Assembly: GCA_033060915.1 (NCBI GenBank)
Contig: CM065386.1
Coordinates: 6,837,001-6,901,000, forward strand
DNA from: Euryodendron excelsum
Lineage: Eukaryota; Streptophyta; Magnoliopsida; Ericales; Pentaphylacaceae
DNA: 64,000 nucleotides
Direction: 5' to 3'
Below the pieces are notes generated by a model. The model saw only the letters and a list, made by a program, of their open reading frames with translations. It did no database searches and was not told the origin of the DNA. The position numbers were made by a program, and so were the translations under genes. Of the stretch, positions 1-10,959 are shown one piece after another; position 1 is the first letter of the stretch; each line of letters begins with the position of its first letter.

Positions 1-207
1 GAAGCTGATTCATCTGACCTGGTGATGGGGGGAACAGAGGAGGTAGGAGGAAATTTGCAGGGGAAAGAGGGGCGTGGTGGATTGCCTAGAGAAAATGGAT
101 TTGGCCTCTTCATACCAACCATCTACATTGCATTATTAACAATTATACCATGAATATTAACGAATTCCGTTGAGGAAAAGAAACAAAATTGAAATGTCTA
201 AGAATTC
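1..207 (-). pseudogene. Stub of a duplicated SPEAR/TIE-like gene (exon 3 and intron 2)
   Basis: On the minus strand, 122 down to 1 reads as the start of exon 3 of the SPEAR-like gene found intact at 34060-36133, beginning MVGMKRPNPFSLGNPP. The intact copy has Y where this one has N. Bases 123-207 match intron 2 of the intact gene (34801-34886) almost base for base. Similarity stops at about 207, where LINE sequence begins, so exons 1 and 2 are missing on this side. The 3' exons, if present, lie outside the window to the left. The frame is open over the visible part. I call it a pseudogene because the 5' exons are lost. The match is seen directly; the loss of function is inferred. Confidence 0.85.
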
Positions 208-1229
208 CAAAACAAAGAAATTAGAGTCAAAAGCTTTTTCAAAATCAAGTTTGAAAACTAAACCTTTTTCCTTCTTTTTTTTCCCAACTATCAATTATTT
301 TGTTTGTAATAAGCACCCTATCAAGAATCTGTCTACCATGAATAAAGCAGTCTTATTATCACAAATGATTACCCCCATAACCTTTTTCAACCTCAAGGAT
401 AGATTTTTGCTAGGATTTTATACAATGAGGATATAAGAGAAATGGGTCTATTGTTTGCAAGGGAATCAGGACACTCTATTTTTGGGATCAAAGTAATAAA
501 GGAAGAATCGATACCTCTAGAGAGACTGCCATTCTTGTGAAATTCCTGCATGAAGAGAACGATATCACCCTTTGCCATCTTCCAAAAACTCTTCCAGAAG
601 TTTAAATTAAAGCCGTCAAGTCCAGGAGCATTGCTGCCATTACATGATTTTAAAGCTTCCCGAACTTCAGCCTCACTAAAATCCTTCACTAAGCCTGCTT
701 GTTGAACTGAACTTAAATGCTTTTCAAAAACCCCTTTAAGTAAAGGTCTTACCTTGAAGTCATCTGAAAACACTTATGAGAAGTGATTGAAGATCAACAT
801 CTTTATCTTACCCTGAGATAAATTTTTCATAGTTTTGCCTTAATGATCCTCCTATCTTGAACCTGCCTGTCAGATAGGGCAACACTTTCCTCCAGAATGT
901 CCAAATTATGTAAAAAGAACCTCTAATTTCTTTATTTTGGATTCCTACGAATATGATTTGATTTTCCACCAGTCCTTTGTACACCTTTTGAGAGCTTGGA
1001 ATTTTTTCAGCAGCACATAAGCACCCTAACTAATGTTAAGTATTAGAAGACCATTCATCGAGAATAAATTTCTTAAAAGATTTAATTTTGAACCATGCCT
1101 CAAAAATTTTAAAAGGCTTAGGCCCGCAATCCTATATCTCATCAGATAGGATAATGGGAAAGTGATTCGATAGCAATCGTTAAAGTCCCCATTGAGAACA
1201 CCAAAACTTATCAAGCCAACCATAGCCCA
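208..1229 (-). mobile_element. Internal fragment of a LINE (L1-type) ORF2
   Basis: This stretch is closely similar, in the same orientation, to about 46490-47650 of the long LINE in this window. On the minus strand it encodes the endonuclease-RT linker and the start of the reverse transcriptase, for example the reading ITLIPKIECPDSLANNRPIS near 395-520. It has neither the LINE 5' end nor the poly-A 3' end. About 165 bp present in the long copy (near 47075-47240) are missing at about 808. It is bordered on one side by SPEAR intron sequence and on the other by NCL intron sequence, so it sits exactly on a rearrangement junction. It is not functional. Confidence 0.88.
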
Positions 1230-2060
1230 AAAAAGTCTATTTGTTCGACTAGTATATATCTAAAAAAAGTCTTGAAACATAAATATATGAAACATATTTA
1301 GTATCTTAAAAAAGTCTCGAAACAAAATATTGCAAGTATATTTGAACTTTTATTTATATATATATATATATATTTATATCATGAGAAATTGTAGCAAAAC
1401 AAGGATACAAGAGCACTAGATAATATAAACATGTTATAGATATTGCAAGTGCCTGGTGATCAATAAAAACCAAAAGTTGTAATCATTTGGATTATCTCAC
1501 TATCCTATCTTATGAGTTTTCCCTTGTGAAAAGTAAAAGAGGATGCTATGTTACGCATGGTAAAGTTTCCATTAAGTATTTTTAAGTTCCTATTAGTGAA
1601 TAACTGAATATTTAAGTTTATTCTACCAAATTGTCAGTGGATGCATAAAGTTCAAGGTTGTTTGAAATAATGTAGTTTCTCAGGGTTTTAATTACGGTAG
1701 TTTACAATGTGTAATTGAAACATGCATATGTTCAGCCTTTGGAGACGCTTGGTGGAAGATTATGAGAAACAGGAAAAAAACTAATTCGTATCAAGAGCAT
1801 GCAATTATGGATTAATGAGACAGACAGCCTCTAAGACAGCTGGGATGATGTGAACATGCCTACTAGAGTTTCATGTCTGTCCGCCATTTGTCGGACACCA
1901 ACACTCATTAGACACATGTGGACACATATTGATATACATTCAAACGTGTTATATTATTTTTAATTTTTTTTCTTATAAATTGCAACGTGTTGTGGGGCAT
2001 ATGTATCCATTGCTTGGGCATATATGGGATACATCTAGGGTCTTGGTACAAGTCTGAAGA
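1230..2060 (+). repeat. Duplicated 5' part of NCL intron 3
   Basis: The stretch aligns by eye with about 27850-28440, inside intron 3 of the intact NCL gene. Shared landmarks include the run around ATTTGTTCGACTAGTAT (1238 and 27853) and the run around GATAATATAAA (1419 and 27964). It shows that the left duplicate starts inside intron 3, so NCL exons 1-3 were never present, or were lost, on this copy. A second stretch of intron 3 homology, about 4190-4389, leads straight into the duplicated exon 4. Confidence 0.75.
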
Positions 2061-2155
2061 AAAAAAAAAATAGAGGTCAAAAATTAAAATAAAAAAGAAT
2101 TATGGGCTTAGAATCCTATTAACCCCTCCTTTGGAATTTTGAATATGTGGAACAA

Positions 2156-2810
2156 GGGGTGTGCAAAGGAATTGAAAAACTCGAGAACCGAACCAATTCA
2201 ACCTTTATGAGTTTGTTTAAATTTTAGTTCAAAGTCTAAAAAAAGCCAGCCAACCCGCCCACACAATTTGGTTTGGCTCTTGGGTTTGCATTTTTTTGGA
2301 ACCGACCCGAATTGAGACCCGATCTCATATATGTCATAAAAGTCTCTATATATTGTATATATCTAAGAAGTATGAACACGGACACTAGTGTCAGATACAC
2401 CAACACGATAATTTTCAAAAAATACAAGAAACGACATGGCGAAGACAAAAACACGATAAAAAAATATATTTTCATACTTTTTATATGTCGTATATAAATA
2501 TTTTACATAAAAAGTAAAAATTATACACGATAACACCATTAAAATTAAAAAAATAACATATTTTATTACTTAATCAGCAACAAATCATTAACAATTAGTC
2601 AATTACATTACATCAAAAGATTTAAAGTATATAAACACATCAATAAAAAAAAAAATTGTTCCATTAATACATAAGACTATAAAATCACACACTTCATCAA
2701 CTCATCCATCATCATGTAATATGAAATCCATAAAGAACACACAAAACAAATTAATAACCGATATTAGTAGCATATATCTTATTCTTCATCTTCGATCCCA
2801 CATACTTCGG

Positions 2811-2859
<49 letters not shown>

Positions 2860-3449
2860 TTGGTTTGACAAAAGATATCCCCTTTTTTTTAGATTTTGAA
2901 ATTTTCTTATTTACAAAATAAACACCATTTTTTAGTTTTAAAATTTATAGTTGAGCTCTTGCCATGTTTTCAAAGTGTCCAAAATGGGATGTGTGTTCAA
3001 GCCGTGTTCGTGGAGTGTCCGATTTAAATTGTGTTTGCATGTGTCCCAAGCGTGTCGGTGTTCAACACAGATACGACTGCTCAAACAGAGTGTCCGTGCT
3101 TCCTAGGTATGTATATCTTTTAATCATTGTTATTTGTACTTAATTATTGTTAATATGTGTTTGTATGTTATTTTTTTTTAATTTTTTCTGAAAAATTGAG
3201 GATGTAAGAGTAGTCCTATTTTTTAATTTTCAAATATATAGATTAAACTAAATGCGGACTCAACCAGATCCAATCTGATCTTCACCCAAATTAACTTGAG
3301 GTGCAAAACCAGACCGAATCAACCCAAACCGATTTGGGTTGGTTATGTTCAATGGGAGGATTGGTTTGGTTATGTGAATCCAAAATTTTGGAACCGACCT
3401 AAGATCCATTCGATTATGGTATAGCACGCATCCAGCTCATGCACACCCC
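2156..3449. mobile_element. Non-autonomous TIR element, hAT-like, probably nested
   Basis: It is bounded by perfect 10-bp terminal inverted repeats, GGGGTGTGCA at 2156-2165 and TGCACACCCC at 3440-3449. The adjoining AACCGAACC/GGTTCGG-like sequence is typical of plant hAT-type MITEs. It lies within the duplicated NCL intron 3 and has no counterpart in the intact copy. Inside it, stretches rich in GTGTCC/GGACAC at about 2375-2440 and 2945-3105 are in inverted orientation around a (TC)n tract, which suggests a second element nested in the first. I did not find a clear target-site duplication. Confidence 0.5.
2815..2857. repeat. (TC)n microsatellite
   Basis: An uninterrupted dinucleotide run of about 43 bp at the centre of the nested TIR element. 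No coding or regulatory role is visible. Confidence 0.95.
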
Positions 3450-4389
3450 TATTTGGAACCCAAACCTTCACAACTTACATTTTTTTGTTTGTGAATAGTT
3501 GGAACTTTTGAAAGTAAGACATTTGAGCTTTGTGTTCTCACTTCTTCTCCAACATATAAATATAGAAAATGAAATGAAATTTATATTTTAGATAGAAAAA
3601 TAAATTATTGGTTTATTATCATGTATGCACATATAAATAAATTTATACTCGCTATGTCCATGTCCTAATTTTTGAAAATTACTGTATTTGTGCTTTCTTG
3701 GATGACATGACATGTCACAAGTCTTGTCCTATACATTGTCATCTTTTAGACAGCTTTGTCTGTCTGCCGTCATGGAATTATCTTCCACTCCCTCAAAGAT
3801 CTAATTGCAGTGAAGTTATCTGGTAACAATATATTACCATGGAAAATCAAGTTGTTCCAGCTGCCATAGCCTCAAAATAATGTGACATGTGCATACGAAA
3901 GAGACATTAAAACTGCTAAGACTTGGGAACAATCTATGGACAATGCATACATCTGTACTAGTTGATGTCCAGCCGTCCAGCAGGGTGTGAGCTTAAATTA
4001 TAAAATAAAAGCCAATATCCCATTCGGTCAAGAGGGTTTGTCCCGTTTGGGACCATCAATGATGTTACAAATGGTGAGAAAAGTAACTGCAACAATATTG
4101 GAAAAAAGGAAATTGGAGTCATCTTCATGAATGTGAATAACTTAAACATGTGCTTAGCAAAATAAAAAAGGAAGAATAATGTACACACTTAATCAGTGAC
4201 AATATTATATAAAGTGGCACCCTTATTTTTCGTGTTGAATAGTGGGCTCTGTCCCTCCTTATAGTTAGTTGGTTAAATTTCTTCCTGATTTCTCAGATTT
4301 GATTTGACTGTTTGTCTATCAGTGCTTAAAACTGTTTGTTTTTGCTGAGCTCTATCAGTGTATAACTTGCCTTCTTTGATTGACTGCAG
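3450..4389. other. Rest of the duplicated intron 3, no gene seen
   Basis: Non-coding AT-rich sequence between the TIR element and the duplicated exon 4. From about 4190 it resembles 30940-31100 of the intact gene, including the pyrimidine-rich 3' end of the intron and the acceptor CTGCAG at 4384-4389. No open frame of interest is present. Confidence 0.6.
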
Positions 4390-5626
4390 GTTTTTCAGCC
4401 CTGGATCCAGATGAGAAAACTTGCTTACGTAAAGCATAAGCATGTAATATCAGGAATTCTAAAACATCTAAACATGCATGCACTAGGAAGGCTCCTCACG
4501 GATGATGGTGAACCTAACGAAGAAGTTATAGCGAAGTTAGTTTTCTTTATACTTCCAACTGCAGAAATTGATTGCAGACTTTCATGTTTCTGACTCTTCA
4601 ACTGGTTTTTTGACAGGCTATTTAAGACAATTGACGGGGATGGTGACAATTATATTTCATATGCCGAATTGAGAGCTTTGATCGTAGGAATCCGGTTTGA
4701 TGAGATTGACTTGGATGAGGATGATGCTGCGCAGAAAGTGATGAGAGATTTTGAGACGTCACTTGATTCGAGAATTGATTTGTCCGAGTTCACCAGTGGA
4801 ATCTCAAGATGGCTTGAACATGCGAAGCGCTCTGGAGCTTCTTCTCGTAAGGACGGTCCTGACACAAAAAAATATCTGGAGGACTTCCACCTGGTATGTT
4901 GTGTTGTGTTGAATTTCTCTAGCACTTAATACTGCTAGGATTATGATATCGTGTCCATGCATTTACAGTAAACAAAGAGAGAACAGTGTCTTTTGGGGGA
5001 TCAAAGTGATGAAATTGTTGAGGGCGTTGAAAATCGTAAGTGGACCTCTTTTAAAGCAGCGCTGTTGTTGCTGCTGAGGACTCTCATTGCGGCCGCATTT
5101 GCTGATCCTTTGGCAGATGCTTTTGATAATTTCTCTGACGCCACAAGCATTCCTTCTTTCTTCATCTCATTTATTGCACTGCCTGTGGCTACCAACTCCA
5201 GCGAGGCAGTAACGGCTATTATCTTTGCTAGCCGAAAAAGCCTGAGATCTGCCTCCTTAACTTTCTCCGAGGTTTGTTTCCCCTTTGGATTAGTAGTCCA
5301 CCGACCATTAGATTTGATATTTGTAGGGGGAACAATCCATTGCAACTTACTGATCTCTCTTGAGTTATCTATTGCAGGTATATGGAGCGGTGTCCATGAA
5401 CAATCTCCTTTGCTTATCTGTCTTCTTAGCCCTGGTTTACGTCAGGGACTTGACATGGGACTTCTCAGCAGAAGTACTGGTTATCCTCGTAGTTTGTGTT
5501 GTGATGGCCGCATGTGCCAGCTTCCGCACCACCTTCTCTCTTTGGACATCTTTACTGGCTTTCCTCCTTTATCCATTCTCCCTGGCACTGGTATATGTGC
5601 TTGACTATATTGTTGGCTGGTCATAG
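4390..5626 (+). pseudogene. Truncated NCL Na+/Ca2+ exchanger copy (exons 4-7 only)
   Basis: Four exons match exons 4-7 of the intact NCL gene: 4390-4535, 4617-4893, 4969-5271 and 5378-5626, all with GT donors and AG acceptors in the same phases. They encode the cytosolic EF-hand part and the second alpha repeat with the last membrane helices. Exons 1-3, with the first alpha repeat, are absent. The first codon of exon 6 is TAA at 4969-4971 where the intact gene has CAA, so the frame is stopped even if the part were transcribed. The second alpha repeat still reads VATNSSEAV, the form I associate with functional members, while the full-length copy reads LATNYKEAA. EF-hand 2 begins with E instead of D. 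I judge it a dead partial duplicate whose coding decay is recent. Confidence 0.9.
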
Positions 5627-5984
5627 ATTCATGGAGGTGGTTCTTTCTGGTGACAACCGATCCTCACGATTAGTACACCTGTTTAACTTATCGGCCATTT
5701 TTTTCTGTTAAGAGCGCGTACACTCAAGCCAATATGCGTCTAGTTTTTTTTCAAATTAGTGACTTTGAAATGTCTGGAACAATGGCATGGTTGCTTTTCT
5801 AGATATATAGAAAGCAGCCATGCTAATTTTGCTTTACATTCCTGTGTATCAGTTTCCAAGCAGTAGGAGTTTAGCTTATTATCTAGTTTAGTTTCTTTTG
5901 GATCTTGACATTGTTGTACGTTCCTGGTTTCTGTCTCTGCTGCATGTGACTTTTGTGCTGTTATTCCAGAGTGCTGTGAAATTT

Positions 5985-6260
5985 AGATTTGTATTCTCTC
6001 CATTCCATGAATTGGAATCGAGATCTCCATTCCATAATCAATGGCCTACATGTAATCTCATCACATGTCTCATTAAAAACTATATCGTTTTGTATTAAAA
6101 TTTATTTTCTTATATATAACTATAAAATCATTTATTTTTAAATAAATTTTAAGTCAACTCATCTGAATCTTTCATTTTTATGTTAGCTGACGTGTCAACA
6201 CCTCAATTAATGAAATGGAAATCTCCATTCCAATTCATGAAATTGAGAGAATCCAAATCT
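5985..6260. mobile_element. Short MITE in the NCL-pseudogene 3' flank
   Basis: Terminal inverted repeats of about 16 bp with one mismatch: AGATTTGTATTCTCTC at 5985-6000, and GAGAGAATCCAAATCT at 6245-6260, which is its inverse. The similarity continues inward (CCATGAATTGGAAT and ATTCCAATTCATG) for about 45 bp. There is no coding capacity. The length and perfectly nested inverted ends fit a MITE. Confidence 0.7.
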
Positions 6261-7182
6261 CTGAAATTTCTAAGGGATATTTTCTACTTTGATCATGAAT
6301 GATGCAACCAGTTATTAACCATACCTGGTTTTCTTAATGAAAATGAAAGGGAAATAAGATTACTTGTGTATAGTGGCGGACTAATGTGTGGGCCAAGAGG
6401 GGCCCGGGCCCTCTTGAATTTTTGAAATTTTGTTTAGATCATATAGTTTCTGTGTATTTATGATAAGAAATGGTGTTTTGGCATCCGTTGAGTTTTTAAA
6501 ATTTTATTTATATCCTATAGTTTTTTTAGTATTTAGGACAAGAAACACTGTATTAGTTGCCTAAAATTTAGAAAATTTTACCTTTTAACCTTCCAAAATT
6601 TTGAAAATTTTTACCTTGGCCCCCCAAAAGAAAATTTCTAGTTACCCTACTTATGTATATGTATATTTTTTTATGGGTTTTTAGACAAATATTATTTATT
6701 TTCTGCTCATTTTCCTAACTCTGTTAGAAACTTTCTCTTTTCTTTTTCTTCCCAACAAATTCAAGATTCAAAAACAGTGTAAATGTCAGCAAATTATGTC
6801 CCAACATTAAAGAGTTAGCGTTGTGATTTGTGAAAGTGCACATGTTCTTACATTTTTAAATTGGTTGAGGCTATTACCAAAGCAGGGTTGTCTTTTACCA
6901 AACCGATGTACATTATCAAGTGCTGTAAACAGGTAATATTCTGCTTTTGTAAAATATAATTATTTTGCTATAGTAATGTGATTGCCCTTTTGGTTTGGCT
7001 TTAGCTATGGTTGGATTTCTGTTATATTTTCTTAAATGGTGGTTTAGTCCTGGAATTTCGTCAATTTCACCTTGGGAAGCAGTCAGCCTTGACGATACAC
7101 AGAGGATTGTGATAAAAGGAAGAATTTATACCAAAGTGTTTAATTTTATTTTGAGTTTTGAAATACAATTATTATTAGCCTT
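6261..7182. other. Intergenic, degenerate repeat remnants
   Basis: No gene is visible. The section around 6365-6650 (GTGGGCCAAGAGGGGCCCGGGCC near 6390, GCCCCCCAAAAG near 6618) has the look of an old transposon end in which coding sequence is lost. I cannot assign a family. The rest is AT-rich. Confidence 0.4.
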
Positions 7183-7187
7183 CTAGC

Positions 7188-7603
7188 TGTTATAAAACGA
7201 AATGAATATAAAGCAAGCAAAATAATCAAATACAATATATAATAAAATTGGCTCTTTTGGAGCTGTCAAATAATAGTTAGATAATTTTTCTAGAACTCTT
7301 AGAGATAGATCTTCTTGATCACCCAAGAGGAATAGAGCTTCTTGATTACCTAAGATTTTATTTCTATCACAAAACAAAATATAAAATACAATTTGAACTT
7401 AAATATTTTACTTACATTCTTTACTTTCTTCTCTCTTCTCTATTCTCTCTCTTCTTCTTTCTCCCTCTTTCCTTCTTTTCTCTCTTATTCTCTTCTTCTT
7501 TCTCCGACTCTATTTATAAATGAAGAAAACGTACAGTAATGGGAGAAAAACGTTATGGTTGCAAAAGTCGTCCATTAATAGTGATTTTACTGTTTCCATA
7601 ACA
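7188..7603 (-). repeat. 3' LTR of the older Copia element
   Basis: 416 bp, aligned by eye with 22437-22840 over its whole length. On the minus strand it starts TGTTATGGAAAC and ends TATAACA. The purine stretch AGAGGAAG (minus strand, from about 7611) just inside it can serve as the polypurine tract. A strongly CT-rich tract at about 7420-7505 is shared by both LTRs. Confidence 0.93.
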
Positions 7604-9126
7604 CTTCCTCTAGATGACTTTTACACAAAAAAATATGTCTCATTAAAACCTTGCTAGGAAAATGCAGTGGGAAAAAAACTTTAGCGAAAGAAAAAGAGTG
7701 CAATGTTCCTATGCAGAATGGTAAGGTATGAGTGCGTTAAAATTGTCTTGTTAAAAATTTATCAAGAAAAATTCTATGGAAAAAAAACTGTTGGCAAAGG
7801 AAAAAGAGTACAATATTTCTCTCATTCATACATCTGGTATGAAATTGATAGCTTCACTTGTTTAGTATGAAGGATCTTTGAGACAACGCATGCCAATGTT
7901 GTGTACTAATTTTTCAAATGTTACAGTCGGAAGTGCTTGAGTAAATAAATCTGCTAAGTTGTCACTTGAACGTATCTGTTGAACATCAATATCAATGTTT
8001 TTTTGGAGTTTATGTGTATAAAAGAACTTTCGCGATATATGTTTAGTTCTGTCACCTTTGATGTAGCCTCCCTTAATTTATGCAATACATGTTACATTAT
8101 CTTCATATAATATTGTTGAAGTATCTTTGATTGAAGATAGTCTGTAACTTTTTTGAATATGTTGGATTATAGATCTCAACCAAATATACTCTTAACTTAT
8201 TTCATGAATTGCGATGATCTCATAATGATTTGAAGAAGTTTCGGTCAGTGTCTGCTTCACAAATCGCCAAGATATAGTAGTGTTACTATAGGTAAATACA
8301 TACCTAGTTTGTGACTGTGCTTTATATGGATCAGAGAGGTAACCAGCATCTACGTAGTCAACTAACTCTGATTCTGGTCTCTTTGAATAGAATAAACCCA
8401 TAGCTGTTGTTCCTCGGAGGTAACAGAATATGTACTTTACTTCTTTCCAATGCCTCTGAGTTGGTGTCGAATTATATCTTACCAGTAAATTGACAAAAAT
8501 GCAATATCGAGTCTTGTGCAATTTGTAAGACACATAAAAGCCCCAATAACATTGAGATATGGTACTTCAGGACCAAGAATTTGGTCACTATCTTCTTGAG
8601 GACAAAAATGATCTTTTTGTACATATAATGATCGAACAATTATGTGAGAACTCAATGGATGAACTTCAGCCGTATAAAATCGATTCAAAACCTTTTCTAT
8701 ATATGTAGACTGATGGATGAGAATTTTATTTGATAAGTACTCAATTTGTAATCCAAGACAGAATTTTGTTTTTCCAAGATCTTTCTTTTCAAACTCCTTA
8801 TTTAAATAACTAGCAGTTGCTATAATCTCTTTAGGAGTTCTAACAAGATTAAGATAATCGACATAGACTATAATAATAGCAAATCTAGATTCTAATTTCT
8901 TAATAAAATTCATGGACAAATTGTATGATTCACATATCCATTTTTTAATAGATATTCACTGAAACAATTGTACCACATGCGTCTCGATTATTTTAGCCCA
9001 TATAAAGATCTTTGAAGCTTGATAGGATATTTTAATTATTTGCACCGACAAGTCTTCCATGCTTCATGCGTGCTTTAGATTTATTTGCTGCTATATTAGC
9101 AGATTGTCTGACTGGGATATCAACAC
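7604..9126 (-). pseudogene. Copia pol remnant: integrase tail, RT and RNase H
   Basis: On the minus strand 9126-9060 reads as the basic integrase tail (SANIAANKSKARMKHG). It is followed by RT with the catalytic region altered to VYVDYLNLV (8880-8850; family norm YVDD), then the LGLQIEYL motif at about 8755, and RNase H-like sequence to about 8190 including VDAGYLSD and SNHYEIIAI. Frames shift at about 8500 and at other points. The catalytic change and the frameshifts make it inactive. Bases 7604-7860 are the 3' non-coding part. Confidence 0.85.
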
Positions 9127-9922
9127 TGTTAACTCAAGGTTGATCCCTATGTTGATTTTGATGATAACTAAACCTTGTGTCATTTTACTAATGCATTTGC
9201 CTAGTGTGCAGATTAATAAAGATCATAATTTAGACTTAGAAGTTTAATTTTAAGTCTAATATATGTCAAAGTGAATACACAACAAGCTAAGATCAAGCAA
9301 TGCACTCCAAGAGTCATGCAATGTACCAAAACAGAACATTGTCACCTAATCCAACTTCAAACAAATGATTTGCATTCGAAGAAATTGAAGGTGTTTAAAA
9401 TAAAGACTTCATCAAAGTGTGCAAAGATCAGTTGAAGGTAATTTGATTGAAAAAGAGATTGAAGATATTCAAGAAAAGAATTCATCGAAATTGCATAATT
9501 TCTACAAAGAATCTAAGTAAAGATTTTATCTAGGATATAAAAACTCAATAAAGATGATATGTACTCAGAATGAATGAAGGTGTTCAAGATAGACTTCATC
9601 AAGCTTATAGAAGTTTCATTAAAGTGATCTCAATGAAAGAAAGAGTTTGGAAATGAAAGCAATAGCTCGGCAATGAAAGAGACAGATCGACAACAAAGAA
9701 ATAGAACTCAACATTGATAGAGTGAAGCTCTAACAATGTTGAAATCAAGAAAAGATGATTATCAAATGAAGAATTCAATCCAAAATTGAATAGAGAACAA
9801 CCTTGATCTATTGAAGGCTTTGATTGATCATCATACCCCAAAGAGAAGACTCCTTGAAGATCTTATAGTTGTGTTGAAGCTGAACTTGATCATGAAAAAA
9901 TAGAAGCAAGATTTCTGGGTAA

Positions 9923-10102
9923 TGTGTCGACAAATAAAACTGAAGAGTTGACACATGAAAACAGAAGCCAAGAATTTGAAGACAGAATGATCAAGTGTCG
10001 ACACATGGAGTTGTCAACTCCATGTGTCGACACATGGAGACAATGGACAACATCTGAAAAATGCAGATCAGATGTGTCGACACATGGAACCAAGTGTCGA
10101 CA
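9923..10102. promoter_or_regulatory. Cluster of GTGTCGACAC palindromes in the 5' LTR
   Basis: Five copies of GTGTCGACA or a longer form lie at 9924, 9995, 10024, 10074 and 10093, with a variant GTTGACACATG at 9948. Copies two and three form a perfect 39-bp palindrome (9995-10033): two 19-base arms around a single central T. The cluster ends about 100 bp upstream of the LTR TATA box, the position expected for enhancer sites. Palindromic repeats in LTRs are, as far as I recall, a reported feature of Sireviruses. Which protein binds them is unknown. Confidence 0.8.
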
Positions 10103-10199
10103 TCTGGGAGATAACGGCTAGTTTTTTTAACGTTATAACGGACTGGATTTGCATTAAATAAGTCCCAACAACCTCCAATGGACGAAATCAATACAGGGG

Positions 10200-10209
10200 T
10201 TTATATACA
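10200..10209 (+). promoter_or_regulatory. TATA box of the 5' LTR
   Basis: TTTATATACAAGC lies at about 10200 and is conserved in the 3' LTR near 18890. It is the only strong TATA-like site downstream of the palindrome cluster, so transcription probably starts about 30 bp later, near 10235. Confidence 0.6.
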
Positions 10210-10786
10210 AGCTTCTAACTGCATTTATACACAAGAGACACAAGAAAAACAAGTACCACTGACTGATCAAACTGAAAAATCTGAACATTTTTCTTGTCTT
10301 CATAGTGTGAGCTTTTATTGGTCTATCTACTCTTAATAGAAAGTTTGTAATTCGTTTGTATATCTTTATACACTTGTAAGTGAGAGTTTGAGAGTTCTCT
10401 TGTAGAAGAAAAACTCTTATAAGTTTGAATGGATTTTGGACAAAACCATTTGGTGGCTGGAATAACTTGGGAAGAAGTTCTTGTGTAAAAGTGAGCTGAA
10501 CATTTGGTTAATCAGCATCCATTTGGTAATTGGAGATTGCATAGTGGAGGAAAACTTTAAGAAAATCTTGGGGTGAGGACGTAGACCACGAATTGTGATT
10601 TAACCTCGGTAATTCTCGGTGTGCTTTTTATTACTTTGTTTTTATTTCTCATTTGATTACATTGCGCTATATATAGATTGATCAATGTTATATTGATTAG
10701 ATTAATTTTAATTAATCTTAATTGCTATTAATTTTTGAAAAAACCCAATTCACCCCCTTTCTTGGGTTGCCTTTTGGGCCAACAAT

Positions 10787-10798
10787 TGGTATCAGAGA
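10787..10798 (+). other. Primer binding site (initiator tRNA-Met)
   Basis: TGGTATCAGAGA, two bases after the 5' LTR end, is complementary to the 3' end of plant initiator tRNA-Met except for the last base (normally TGGTATCAGAGC). This fixes the LTR end and the plus orientation. Confidence 0.92.
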
Positions 10799-10959
10799 TT
10801 GTATTCCTGCTTTAAGGCTTAACATCCTAGGAATAGATACAAGGCAACTAATTTTGGAAGCTCTATTGATGAGGGTCAATCCATAAATAGACCACTTGTG
10901 TTCAGTAGCACTAATTACAATTATTGAAAAAATTGAATGAGAATTTATATTCAATCGGT

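Larger units (their letters stand above)
9127..10784 (+). repeat. 5' LTR of the Sirevirus-like element
   Basis: 1658 bp, TG at the start and CA at the end. A cluster of GTGTCGACAC palindromes occupies 9923-10102 and a TATA box follows at about 10200. It is about 90 bp longer than the 3' LTR, mostly because the palindrome cluster is complete here and partly deleted in the other copy. Confidence 0.93.

Noticed and set aside
393..773. Separate protein-coding gene in the left part
   Set aside because: It is a piece of LINE ORF2, matching the RT linker of the long LINE.
9923..10102. Regularly repeated GTGTCGACAC units as a CRISPR array
   Set aside because: The units are palindromes at irregular spacing inside an LTR of a plant retrotransposon, with no cas genes.
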